This document shows positions 8,031-15,935 of a stretch of 20,893 nucleotides of DNA, piece by piece. Location: the NCBI GenBank assembly GCA_003488525.1, contig DNLG01000026.1:36949-57841 (forward strand). Direction: 5' to 3'. The notes below the pieces were generated by a model. It had not been told where the DNA came from and did not search any database. It worked only from the letters and a program-made list of their open reading frames with translations. Source of the DNA: Bacteroidota bacterium. GTDB lineage: Bacteria; Bacteroidota; Ignavibacteria; Kapaibacteriales; Kapaibacteriaceae. Each line of letters opens with the position of its first letter. Position 1 is the stretch's first letter. The position numbers were made by a program, and so were the translations under genes.

Positions 8031-10055
8031 ATGGATAGCGAAAAGACCACAGTGGTAGGGGGCGAATTGACGCAGGAAGAGATCCGGCGTCTGGCGATCG
8101 ACGCGCTGCGTCAGACCGCAAAGGACCTCGAGGCACAGCTCGACGCCGAGGTGCGTCAGCTCCTGACCTCCTGGGAGGAGAAGAAAGCCCTTTACCGCGG
8201 CGAATATTACACCTACAGAGTGCGCGGTCGCGAGATCAAGGTTGAGAACTTCACCGAATCGCTCTCACACACGCGCATTCCCAAGATCGCTCTTCCACAG
8301 TTCAAAGACTGGGGTGAGATCGTCCGCTGGTGCATGCAGGAAAACGTACCCGGTGAGTTTCCCTACACGGCAGGCGTCTATCCGTTTAAGCGCACGAATG
8401 AAGATCCTACCCGGATGTTTGCCGGCGAGGGTGGACCGGAGCGAACGAACCGGCGGTTTCACTACCTGTCGAAGAACATGCCGGCAGCGCGTCTATCGAC
8501 GGCGTTCGATAGTGTGACGCTCTATGGCGAGGACCCTGATCACCGGCCTGACATCTATGGCAAGATCGGCAACTCGGGCGTGAGCATTGCCTCGCTGGAT
8601 GATGCCAAGAAGCTCTATTCCGGTTTCGACCTGTGCGCCCCCTCCACATCCGTTTCCATGACGATCAACGGTCCGGCGCCGATGCTGCTGGCGTTCTTCA
8701 TGAATGCCGCCATCGACCAGGAATGCGAGAAGTACATCCGCGAAAACGGACTTGAGCAGCAGGTCAACGCCACGATCGATGCGCACTTTGCCGGTAAGGG
8801 GCTTACCCGTCCCACCTACCGTCACGGCGACGGGTCGACCGAACTGCCGGAGGGCAGCGATGGTCTGGGTCTGATGCTTCTCGGCATCACGGGTGATAAG
8901 GTTCTTCCGGCAGATGTGTATGAGCAATGCCGTCAGCGTGCGCTTACGAGCGTGCGAGGAACGGTGCAGGCAGACATCCTGAAAGAAGACCAGGCGCAGA
9001 ACACGTGCATCTTCTCGACGGAGTTTGCCCTTCGGATGATGGGCGACGTGCAGGAGTACTTCATCCGTGAGAGCGTTCGCAACTTCTACTCTGTTTCGAT
9101 CTCGGGCTATCACATCGCCGAGGCAGGTGCCAACCCGATAACGCAGCTGGCGTTCACGCTTGCCAACGGGTTCACGTACGTTGAGTATTACCTGTCAAGG
9201 GGCATGAACATTGATGATTTTGCTCCGAACCTTTCCTTCTTCTTCTCAAACGGCGTTGATCCTGAGTACAGCGTGATCGGTCGCGTTGCGCGGCGCATCT
9301 GGGCGAAGGCCATGAAGAACGTCTACGGTGGAAACGAGCGCTCACAGATGCTGAAGTATCACATCCAGACGTCCGGACGTTCGTTGCATGCACAGGAGAT
9401 CGACTTCAACGACATCCGCACGACGCTGCAGGCGCTCTATGCGATCTATGACAATTGCAATTCGCTGCATACCAATGCGTACGACGAGGCCATAACGACG
9501 CCAACGGAGGAGAGTGTACGTCGCGCGGTTGCTATTCAGCTCATCATCAACCGAGAGCTGGGGTTGACCAAGAACGAGAACCCGATCCAGGGCTCATTCA
9601 TCATCGAGGAGCTGACGGATCTTGTCGAGGAGGCCGTGCAGGCCGAATTCCGTCGGATCTCCGATCGTGGTGGTGTGCTTGGTGCGATGGAGAACATGTA
9701 CCAGCGCAACAAGATCCAGGAAGAGTCTCTTTACTACGAAACATTGAAGCATACCGGAGAGTATCCGATCATCGGCGTCAACACCTTTCTCAGTTCAAAA
9801 GGGTCGCCAACGGTAATCCCGGACGAAGTGATCCGCTCGACGACAGACGAGAAAGAGCAGCAGATATCCAACGTTAACTCCGTGAAACTGCGCGGCGGGG
9901 ATGATGCCGGGGCAGCTCTGGATGTTCTTCGGCGGACGGCTGTGCGCAACGGAAACATCTTCGAAGCGCTCATGGAGGCGGCAAAGATCTGCTCACTCGG
10001 CCAGATGACGCGTGCTCTCTATGACGTCGGCGGTCAGTACCGGCGGAACATGTAG
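8031..10055 (+). CDS. icmF: Isobutyryl-CoA mutase (IcmF) C-terminal half: substrate-binding TIM-barrel mutase chain
   Basis: 674 residues covering the acyl-CoA mutase TIM barrel and the C-terminal IcmF extension, without a B12-binding domain. Recognisable stretches are [54 protein letters not shown] and [20 protein letters not shown], then [18 protein letters not shown] and RDGG-like [20 protein letters not shown]. Position 130 is Phe and 323 is Gln. Methylmalonyl-CoA mutases have Tyr (TMYAG) and Arg (VRNTYIF) there, with the Arg binding the substrate carboxylate. The Phe/Gln pair is diagnostic of isobutyryl-CoA mutases, so the predicted reaction is isobutyryl-CoA to n-butyryl-CoA via adenosylcobalamin radicals. 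IcmF enzymes can also act on isovaleryl/pivalyl-CoA. The active enzyme must be assembled with the product of the 5235 gene. Together the two chains (474 + 674) match the length of a whole IcmF. Confidence 0.94.
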   Translation: MDSEKTTVVGGELTQEEIRRLAIDALRQTAKDLEAQLDAEVRQLLTSWEEKKALYRGEYYTYRVRGREIKVENFTESLSHTRIPKIALPQFKDWGEIVRWCMQENVPGEFPYTAGVYPFKRTNEDPTRMFAGEGGPERTNRRFHYLSKNMPAARLSTAFDSVTLYGEDPDHRPDIYGKIGNSGVSIASLDDAKKLYSGFDLCAPSTSVSMTINGPAPMLLAFFMNAAIDQECEKYIRENGLEQQVNATIDAHFAGKGLTRPTYRHGDGSTELPEGSDGLGLMLLGITGDKVLPADVYEQCRQRALTSVRGTVQADILKEDQAQNTCIFSTEFALRMMGDVQEYFIRESVRNFYSVSISGYHIAEAGANPITQLAFTLANGFTYVEYYLSRGMNIDDFAPNLSFFFSNGVDPEYSVIGRVARRIWAKAMKNVYGGNERSQMLKYHIQTSGRSLHAQEIDFNDIRTTLQALYAIYDNCNSLHTNAYDEAITTPTEESVRRAVAIQLIINRELGLTKNENPIQGSFIIEELTDLVEEAVQAEFRRISDRGGVLGAMENMYQRNKIQEESLYYETLKHTGEYPIIGVNTFLSSKGSPTVIPDEVIRSTTDEKEQQISNVNSVKLRGGDDAGAALDVLRRTAVRNGNIFEALMEAAKICSLGQMTRALYDVGGQYRRNM

Positions 10056-10061
10056 CCAGCT

Positions 10062-11003
10062 GTGATTGGGATCCAGGACATCCGGCAGGCGGCAGAGCGC
10101 ATAGCTCCCCACATCCACCACACACCGATCATGACATCGCGCACGATCAATGCGATGTTCGGTGCTGAGATCTTCTTCAAGTGTGAGAACCTGCAAAAGG
10201 TAGGCGCTTTTAAGGCGCGCGGGGCGGTCAACGCCGTCATGCAGCTCGACGAGAAAACCGCCCGCTGCGGGGTGATCACCCATTCCAGTGGTAACCATGC
10301 TCAGGCGCTGGCCTATGCGGCCGGTCTTCGCGGGATTGCCTGCACCATCATCATGCCCGATACGGCACCGGCCGTCAAGGTTGCTGCGGTACGGGGCTAT
10401 GGCGCGGAGATCATCTTTTGCAAGCCCACGCAGGAGTCGCGGCTTCGCACCATGGAAGAGGTTGCCCAGCGGACGGGGGCGCACGTTGTGCCTCCGTATG
10501 ACGATGATCGCATCATGGCGGGCCAGGGAACCGCTGGACTTGAGCTATGCGAAGAGGTCGAGGGTCTGGACCTTGTCATGGCGCCTGTCGGTGGTGGCGG
10601 GCTCATGGGAGGGGTGGCCACGGCCGTGCGGGCTACACAGCCGACGGCGATGATCATCGGAGCCGAACCCGTCATTGCGGCCGACGCCAAGATGTCCCTC
10701 CAAACGGGGTTGCTTCAGCCCCCTACCGATCGTTTGACCATTGCTGACGGTCTGCGCACGGGGCTGAGTGAGAAGACCTTTGCACAGCTCCGCTCCATGG
10801 GTGTGGAGATCGAGACGGCTACAGAGGACAGTATCCGCAGGGGGACGCTCCTGGTGATGTCGCGCATGAAGCTTGTGATCGAGCCCAGTGCGGGTGTTAC
10901 CCTGGGAGTCTTGCTGGAACAGCCCGGCCTGGCTCGGGGCCGCCGAATAGGCATCATCCTCTGTGGTGGTAATGTTGACCTCGGAAGCCTTGTCTTTGGA
11001 TAA
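10062..11003 (+). CDS. PLP-dependent threonine dehydratase / serine racemase-like enzyme
   Basis: 313 residues of a fold-type II PLP enzyme, with a GTG start six bases after the mutase stop. FKARGA contains the Schiff-base lysine K51. SSGNHAQ (75-81) contacts the cofactor, and VGGGGL (176-181) is the phosphate-binding glycine loop. There is no C-terminal ACT regulatory domain, so this is the short catabolic threonine ammonia-lyase/serine racemase type rather than the isoleucine-feedback-regulated long IlvA. The likely reaction is threonine to 2-oxobutyrate and ammonia (or serine to pyruvate); serine racemization cannot be excluded from sequence. As the fourth gene of the operon it supplies a 2-oxoacid that a BCKDH-type complex can turn into propionyl-CoA. 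That fits the short-chain acyl-CoA theme of its neighbours. Confidence 0.88.
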   Translation: MIGIQDIRQAAERIAPHIHHTPIMTSRTINAMFGAEIFFKCENLQKVGAFKARGAVNAVMQLDEKTARCGVITHSSGNHAQALAYAAGLRGIACTIIMPDTAPAVKVAAVRGYGAEIIFCKPTQESRLRTMEEVAQRTGAHVVPPYDDDRIMAGQGTAGLELCEEVEGLDLVMAPVGGGGLMGGVATAVRATQPTAMIIGAEPVIAADAKMSLQTGLLQPPTDRLTIADGLRTGLSEKTFAQLRSMGVEIETATEDSIRRGTLLVMSRMKLVIEPSAGVTLGVLLEQPGLARGRRIGIILCGGNVDLGSLVFG

Positions 11004-11041
11004 CAGACATGGAACCCGCCCCCTAGGGAGCCGATTTTCCG

Positions 11042-11049
11042 TAGTTTTG
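11042..11049 (+). promoter_or_regulatory. Bacteroidetes-type -7 promoter box (TAGTTTTG) directly before gatB
   Basis: TAGTTTTG matches TAnnTTTG. Its first three bases are also an in-frame stop for the gatB reading frame. The expected transcription start is about 11053-11056, one to four bases before the only available start codon, so the gatB message would be practically leaderless. No TTG lies at normal -33 spacing; the TTTG at 10995-10998 is too far away. Confidence 0.5.
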
Positions 11050-11056
11050 TGGTCCT

Positions 11057-12538
11057 TTGGACACCTCCGCACCATCTCAAAACAGCACCTATGAGGCCGT
11101 TATCGGCCTCGAGGTTCACGCACAGCTGACGACGGCGGCGAAGGCCTTTTGCAGTTGCTCGACTACCTTCGGGGCCCAGCCAAACGTTAACGTCTGCCCG
11201 ATCTGTCTCGGGCACCCCGGCGTTCTGCCTGTGCTGAACGAGAATCTCGTGGCTTTTGCCGTCCGCATGGGGCTGGCAACCAACTGTCAGGTGCGGCGTG
11301 TGTCGACGTTTTCGCGCAAGAACTACTACTATGCGGACCTGCCGAAGGGCTACCAGATCACGCAGTTTGCGGATCCGATCTGCCATGATGGATATGTCGA
11401 GATCGAGACCGAGCAGGGTGCGAAGTCCATTGGTATTACCCGTATCCACATGGAAGAAGACTCGGGCAAGAGCATCCATGACCTGGATATTGACACGCTT
11501 GTCGACCTCAATCGTGCCGGTGTTCCGCTGATCGAGATCGTTAGCGAGCCGGACATCCGAACGCCGCAGGAGGCCTATCAGTATCTGCAGCAGATGCGGC
11601 AGATCCTAATCTATCTCGGCATCTGCGATGGAAACCTCGAGGAAGGTAGTATGCGTTGCGATGCCAACATCTCGGTGCGACGTCGCGGAGCGGCGGCCTT
11701 CGGGACCAAGCGAGAGGTGAAGAACCTTAACTCGTTCCGCAATGTCGAGAAAGCCATCGAATTCGAGATCAACGACCAGATTGCCCTTTTGGAAAGGGGC
11801 GAGCAGGTTGTGCAGCAGACCCGTATGTGGGACGCCGGTGCGCAGAAGACCAAGGTGATGCGTACCAAGGAGCAGGCTCACGACTACCGGTACTTTCCGG
11901 AGCCTGATCTGGGTCCGGTGGTGGTTGACCACGACCGCCTTGAAGAGCTGCGTCGGTCGATCCCCGAGCTATCGCTGGCCAAGAAGCGGCGCTTCATGGC
12001 ACAGTATCACCTGCCGGAGTATGATGCGGCTATTCTGGTTGACGAGCAGGATGTTGCCGCGTACTACGAAGACGCATGCGGGAGTCTTGCAAGCGCTTCG
12101 CCGGACGGATACAAGCTCGTGAGCAACTGGATCATGACCGAGGTCCTGCGCATTATGGGCGAGCGCAAGTGTACGATCTCCGAGGTCGGCCTGACGTCAC
12201 GTCAGCTCTCCTCGCTCATCGATGTGATCACCGATGGAACGATCAGCAGTAAGACCGCAAAGGAGATCTTCCCGGAGATGCTCGCAAGCGGCCGTACGGC
12301 TCAGGAAATGGTAGAAGAGCGTGGACTCAAGCAGGTTTCGGATCCTGCGGCCCTTTCGGCGCTGGTCGACGAGGTGATCCGCGGCAATCCGGATAACGTT
12401 CAGAAGTATAAGTCGGGTAAGACCAACCTTCTTGGTTTCTTTGTTGGTCAGGTACTCAAGGCCTCCGGCGGAACGGCCAATCCGTCAATGGTCACGCAGT
12501 TGATGAAGGATGCATTGGAATCGGCCACAGCCCCCTGA
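11057..12538 (+). CDS. gatB: Aspartyl/glutamyl-tRNA(Asn/Gln) amidotransferase subunit B
   Basis: 493 residues, a normal GatB length. GatB binds mischarged Glu-tRNA(Gln) or Asp-tRNA(Asn) and, in the GatCAB complex, phosphorylates and amidates the amino acid using ammonia from GatA. The family signature GLEVHAQL lies near the N-terminus. It is followed by the Cys pairs of the zinc site (FCSCST ... VCPICLGHPG), RKNYYYADLPKGYQI, the kinase-site region GSMRCDANISVR and DYRYFPEPDL. The tRNA-binding helical and YqeY-like domain (about 345-490) ends in GGTANPSMVTQLMKD. The start must be TTG 11057: an in-frame stop lies at 11042-11044, and there is no ATG or GTG before GLEVHAQL. gatA and gatC are not in the window. 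It precedes ilvE by 23 bases. Confidence 0.97.
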   Translation: MDTSAPSQNSTYEAVIGLEVHAQLTTAAKAFCSCSTTFGAQPNVNVCPICLGHPGVLPVLNENLVAFAVRMGLATNCQVRRVSTFSRKNYYYADLPKGYQITQFADPICHDGYVEIETEQGAKSIGITRIHMEEDSGKSIHDLDIDTLVDLNRAGVPLIEIVSEPDIRTPQEAYQYLQQMRQILIYLGICDGNLEEGSMRCDANISVRRRGAAAFGTKREVKNLNSFRNVEKAIEFEINDQIALLERGEQVVQQTRMWDAGAQKTKVMRTKEQAHDYRYFPEPDLGPVVVDHDRLEELRRSIPELSLAKKRRFMAQYHLPEYDAAILVDEQDVAAYYEDACGSLASASPDGYKLVSNWIMTEVLRIMGERKCTISEVGLTSRQLSSLIDVITDGTISSKTAKEIFPEMLASGRTAQEMVEERGLKQVSDPAALSALVDEVIRGNPDNVQKYKSGKTNLLGFFVGQVLKASGGTANPSMVTQLMKDALESATAP

Positions 12539-12561
12539 CACGAACTCGTCGGAGACACAGT

Positions 12562-13497
12562 ATGCCAATCACACCAACGAAGACGATATGGAAGAACGGA
12601 AGCTTTGTTCCGTTCGAGAAGGCTTCCATTCACGTGCTCTCGCACGTGGTGCATTATGGCTCTTCGTGGTTTGAGGGTATTCGCTGTTACGAGACCGAGC
12701 AGGGCACGGCGATCTTCAGGCTCCATGACCACATGCGTCGTCTGCACCAATCGCTCAAGGTGTACCGCACACAGCTGCCTTTTTCGGTTGACGAGCTTTC
12801 CGAAGCCGCCGTTGACCTTGTCCGCCGGAATAAACTACGTCAGTGTTACATCCGCCCCTTTGCGCTGAGAGGTTTCGGCGACATGGGTGTGTATGGCCTG
12901 CGGTGTCCGGTAGAGGTGTACATCGCCGCCTGGGAGTGGGGTGCATACCTTGGTGACGATGCGGCTTCGAACGGTGTGGACGTATGCATCTCCTCATGGG
13001 ACAGGATCTCGCCCAACTCCTTGCCATCGATGGCTAAGGCAGGCGGGAACTATATGAATTCGCAGCTGGTAAAGATGGAGGCCGTAGAGAACGGCTATGC
13101 CGAAGGCATCTGTCTTGACGCGTACGGGAACATTTCCGAAGGCTCGGGAGAGAATGTCTTCGTGGTCGTGAACAACGAACTGATCACGCCACCGGCGGCG
13201 AGTTCACTGCTGCCGGGCATCACACGTGACACGGTGATCGCGCTTGCTGAGGAACTAGGGGTGACCGTACGAGAGCAGAATATCCCCCGGGCAATGCTCT
13301 ACAGCTGTGACGAGATGTTTCTTACCGGAACAGCCGTCGAGATCACGCCTGTCAAGTCTGTCGACCGCATTGCGGTGGGCCGTGGCAAGGTTGGCAACGT
13401 CACACGTGCATTACAACAAGCGTTTCACCGGATCACCGTCAACGGCGAGGATCCTTATGGCTGGCTCACGCCCGTGCGTAAGACCGGCTCCAAGTAA
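12562..13497 (+). CDS. ilvE: Branched-chain amino acid aminotransferase
   Basis: 311 residues of a fold-type IV PLP aminotransferase, the normal IlvE length. It interconverts valine, leucine and isoleucine with their 2-oxoacids using 2-oxoglutarate/glutamate. Visible hallmarks are IWKNGSFVPFEKA at the N-terminus, VHYGSSWFEGIRCYE and HDHMRRLHQS. The PLP lysine K159 lies in AKAGGNYMNS, at the same position as in E. coli IlvE. Then come GYAEGICLDAYGNISEGSGENVF, LLPGITRDTVI and EMFLTGTAVEITPV. GGAG is present about seven bases before the ATG. It lies between gatB and the BCKDH E1 gene (gap 30 bases). The pairing with E1 suggests it works here in the degradative direction or in supplying branched acyl-CoA starters, rather than in a biosynthetic ilv operon. 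Confidence 0.95.
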   Translation: MPITPTKTIWKNGSFVPFEKASIHVLSHVVHYGSSWFEGIRCYETEQGTAIFRLHDHMRRLHQSLKVYRTQLPFSVDELSEAAVDLVRRNKLRQCYIRPFALRGFGDMGVYGLRCPVEVYIAAWEWGAYLGDDAASNGVDVCISSWDRISPNSLPSMAKAGGNYMNSQLVKMEAVENGYAEGICLDAYGNISEGSGENVFVVVNNELITPPAASSLLPGITRDTVIALAEELGVTVREQNIPRAMLYSCDEMFLTGTAVEITPVKSVDRIAVGRGKVGNVTRALQQAFHRITVNGEDPYGWLTPVRKTGSK

Positions 13498-13527
13498 TGA
13501 CAGAAGAACACACAAGGATGAATTGAT

Positions 13528-15672
13528 ATGGCGAAGACGACAAAGGCATCACCACCGTCGAAAAAGTCAGCCCCCGCAGCCGCTCCCGCAAAGAAGGGGG
13601 CTTCTGCTAACGGTACGGCACAGCTGCGCACGGATCTTTTCGACATCAAGGGTTTTTCCAGGGAGACCCTTGTCGACTGGTATCGTACGCAGCACCTGGG
13701 GCGCCGACTGGATGAAAAGGCTGCCAACTACCTCAAGATGGCCAAGGGCTGGTCATACCATGCCCCATTCGCCGGACATGACGGTATTCAGCTGGCGCTG
13801 GGCAAGGTGTTCCGTCCGGGCAAGGATTTTCTCTTCCCGTACTACCGCGACATGCTGACGTCGCTTGCCGCCGGTGTGACCGTTGAGGAGATCATTGCCA
13901 ATGGTCTTTCGAAGGACGTGGACGTTGCCGGTGGTGGTCGTCATATGAGCAACCACTTTGCCAAGATCTCGATCAACCTTCAGAACTCATCTTCATGCAC
14001 GGGCAACCATTCCCAGCAGGCCGTCGGCACGGCCCGGTCGATCCGGAAGTTTAAGGGTGACGAGGTCGTGTATTGTTCAACGGGCGAGAGCACGACATCC
14101 GAAGGCTATTACTATGAGGCCGTGAACGGTGCTGATCGTGAGAAGCTTCCGATCGTTTTTGTGATCCAGAACAACAAGTACGGCATCAGTGTGCCGGTGC
14201 GGGAACAGACGCACAATCCTGTGGTGGCCGAGAACTTTAGCGGCTTCAAGAACCTGAAGATCATCTACTGCGATGGCCGTAACCCAATGGATTCCTTCAA
14301 TGCCATGATGCAGGCGCGCGACTATGCCCTGAGCGGCAAGGGTCCGGTGATGGTCCATGCCGACTGTGACCGCATCGGTTCGCACTCCAACTCGGACAAT
14401 CACGAGTTGTACCGCGAGCCCGAGGAACTCCAGGCCATGAAGGACCGCGATCCTCTTCCGCGCATGCGTGCCACGCTGATTGCCAACGCTGTTGCAACGG
14501 AAGAAGAGCTGCTGGCGATCGAGGATGCGAACAAGAATGCCATTTTCGCGGCTGCGGATGCCATAGAGCCCCTTGCCGACCCTGATCCGGCCTCTTACAC
14601 CGATTTTGTGATCCCCGACCCGGTCGTCGGATACCATGATGAGGCGGAAGCAAAGTATACCCCTTCGCCAGACGCTCCGGTAGTTACCTTCCGTGAGGGA
14701 ATTGTCAATGCCATGCACGAGGAGTTTCGCCGCAATCCAGCGACGTTTCTGTTCGGTCAGGACGTTGCCTCCTTCAAGAAGCAGGGCATTTTTAACGTCT
14801 GCAAGGGCATGCTGGACGAGTTCGGGAACGACCGGGTCTTTAACGCCCCGATCGCCGAGGACTTCATCGTCGGGACCGCCAATGGCATGACGCGCTACCG
14901 CGACGACATTCGTGTTGTGGTGGAAGGGGCTGAGTTCGCCGATTACTTCTGGCCGGCCATGGAGCAGCTGATCGAGTGTACGCACGACTACTGGCGTACG
15001 AAGGGTCAGTTTGCACCGGCTGTTGTGATCCGCCTCGCCTCGGGAGGCTACATTCAGGGCGGTCTGTACCATTCGCAGAACCTTGAGGGTACATTCACGA
15101 CCCTGCCCGGCTTGCGGGTTGTCTGCCCTTCTTTTGCTGATGACGCTGTGGGCCTGATGCGAAATGCCATCCGTTCGCGCGGCACCACGATGTTTCTCGA
15201 GCCGAAGTTCCTTTACAACTACCGACCAACATCGGCACCAATGCCGAGTGAGGACTTTATTATCCCATTCGGCAAGGCGAAGGTTCGCCGCGCGGGCTCC
15301 CACCTTACGATCGTGACCTACGGTTCTGCCGTCCATTGGAGTCTGCAGGCCGCAGAACAGCTCGCCGCTGAGGGTATCGACGTCGAAGTGATCGATCTGC
15401 GGTCACTGGCCCCTTGGGACAAGGAAATGGTCTTCGAGCATGTCCGCCGCACGGGGCGCTGTGTTGTAGCGCACGAGGACAAGAAGACAGGGGGCTTTGG
15501 CGGCGAGATCGCCTCTGCTATCGGCGAGGAGCTGTTCCGGTACCTTGATGCCCCGGTTGCACGTGTAGGGTCCAAGGACACCCCGGTAGGCTTCGCCAAG
15601 AGTCTCGAGCAGGCGATCCTTCTGAGCGTTTCAGACATCGCCGAAGCGGTTCGCACAACCATGAGGTTCTGA
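13528..15672 (+). CDS. Branched-chain 2-oxoacid dehydrogenase E1, fused alpha-beta chain
   Basis: 714 residues. After a Lys/Ala/Pro-rich disordered leader (1-30) comes the E1 alpha domain (about 38-360): FPYYRDM, GGGRHMSNHF, SSCTGNHSQQAVG. The thiamine-diphosphate/metal motif runs from G186-E187-S188 to N215-N216. The beta domain runs from about 385 (VVTFREGIVNAMHEE): NAPIAEDFIVGTANGM, GAEFADYFWPAMEQL, and DLRSLAPWDKE, VVAHEDKKTGGFGGEI. The glutamate in place of the PDH-type GDG aspartate is also seen in authentic BCKDH alpha chains, so it supports branched-chain rather than pyruvate specificity. The enzyme decarboxylates 2-oxoisovalerate and related 2-oxoacids and passes the acyl group to E2; E2 and E3 are not in the window. 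Together with IlvE upstream it produces isobutyryl-CoA, the substrate of the split IcmF. The fused form is usual in Bacteroidota-type bacteria. Confidence 0.94.
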   Translation: MAKTTKASPPSKKSAPAAAPAKKGASANGTAQLRTDLFDIKGFSRETLVDWYRTQHLGRRLDEKAANYLKMAKGWSYHAPFAGHDGIQLALGKVFRPGKDFLFPYYRDMLTSLAAGVTVEEIIANGLSKDVDVAGGGRHMSNHFAKISINLQNSSSCTGNHSQQAVGTARSIRKFKGDEVVYCSTGESTTSEGYYYEAVNGADREKLPIVFVIQNNKYGISVPVREQTHNPVVAENFSGFKNLKIIYCDGRNPMDSFNAMMQARDYALSGKGPVMVHADCDRIGSHSNSDNHELYREPEELQAMKDRDPLPRMRATLIANAVATEEELLAIEDANKNAIFAAADAIEPLADPDPASYTDFVIPDPVVGYHDEAEAKYTPSPDAPVVTFREGIVNAMHEEFRRNPATFLFGQDVASFKKQGIFNVCKGMLDEFGNDRVFNAPIAEDFIVGTANGMTRYRDDIRVVVEGAEFADYFWPAMEQLIECTHDYWRTKGQFAPAVVIRLASGGYIQGGLYHSQNLEGTFTTLPGLRVVCPSFADDAVGLMRNAIRSRGTTMFLEPKFLYNYRPTSAPMPSEDFIIPFGKAKVRRAGSHLTIVTYGSAVHWSLQAAEQLAAEGIDVEVIDLRSLAPWDKEMVFEHVRRTGRCVVAHEDKKTGGFGGEIASAIGEELFRYLDAPVARVGSKDTPVGFAKSLEQAILLSVSDIAEAVRTTMRF

Positions 15673-15713
15673 GCGCCGTTGCGGAGCTGTTGAAAACGTA
15701 CCTTGCCGGGCTG

Positions 15714-15744
15714 TGGATATCGTCTGTAACTGCACAGATGTCCA
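15714..15744 (+). terminator. Possible transcription-ending hairpin after the E1 gene
   Basis: TGGATATC (15714-15721) can pair with GATGTCCA (15737-15744) in an eight-base stem containing one G-U pair, with a 15-base loop that may pair further (TGT/ACA). It lies 42 bases after the E1 stop and 35 bases before the next promoter, the right place for an operon boundary. There is no U tract after the stem, so it is not a standard intrinsic terminator. Confidence 0.25.
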
Positions 15745-15779
15745 AGGCTTAACCGCAAAGTTCCTGTTCATATTTCTTG

Positions 15780-15810
15780 TTGGTCAGATAGGCCAACATC
15801 GGTATATTTG
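15780..15810 (+). promoter_or_regulatory. Bacteroidetes-type promoter for the TPR gene
   Basis: A TTG -33 element (15780-15782) is followed after 20 bases by TATATTTG (15803-15810), a perfect TAnnTTTG -7 box. This is the best promoter in the window. Transcription should start near 15814-15816, giving a leader of about 120 bases for the 15936 gene and possibly for the giant gene behind it. Confidence 0.65.
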
Positions 15811-15935
15811 CAAGTCTGTTTCACTGGGCTCGGACCGCGTCGCGTACGTAGGTTCGCTGTCCCGTGGTGCAGACCGTCTGTTTTGCGACGCCCAAGTTGG
15901 GGTGACCGCTTCTTTGTAGAACGCTAGAGGGGTGC

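Larger units (their letters stand above)
15673..15935. other. 263-base intergenic region between E1 and the TPR gene
   Basis: Contains a hairpin just after the E1 gene (15714-15744), a good promoter (15780-15810) and a leader of about 120 bases before ATG 15936. Small open frames here on both strands lack family resemblance and ribosome-binding sites. I see no RNA gene or riboswitch that I can name. Confidence 0.6.

Noticed and set aside
6650..8031. Assembly error or frameshift as cause of the icmF split
   Set aside because: The halves are separated by an intact 456-codon gene with its own lipobox and tight overlap/spacing at both ends; a simple sequencing error cannot make this.
8493..9113. 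206-codon minus-strand open frame, and smaller ones within 8265-9973
   Set aside because: Opposite conserved mutase sequence; no ribosome-binding site or domain pattern.
10995..10998. TTTG as -33 element for the gatB promoter
   Set aside because: It is 43 bases from the -7 box, about twice the allowed spacing, and lies inside the end of the dehydratase gene.
14083..14091. GES instead of GDG in the thiamine-diphosphate motif as a sign of inactive E1
   Set aside because: Glutamate at this place is normal in authentic BCKDH alpha chains, and the rest of the motif including NN is intact.
14077..15336. 419-codon open frame on the minus strand inside the E1 gene
   Set aside because: It lies wholly opposite a well-matched BCKDH E1 gene, and its protein shows no family pattern. 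Long antisense frames are expected at this G+C and codon use.
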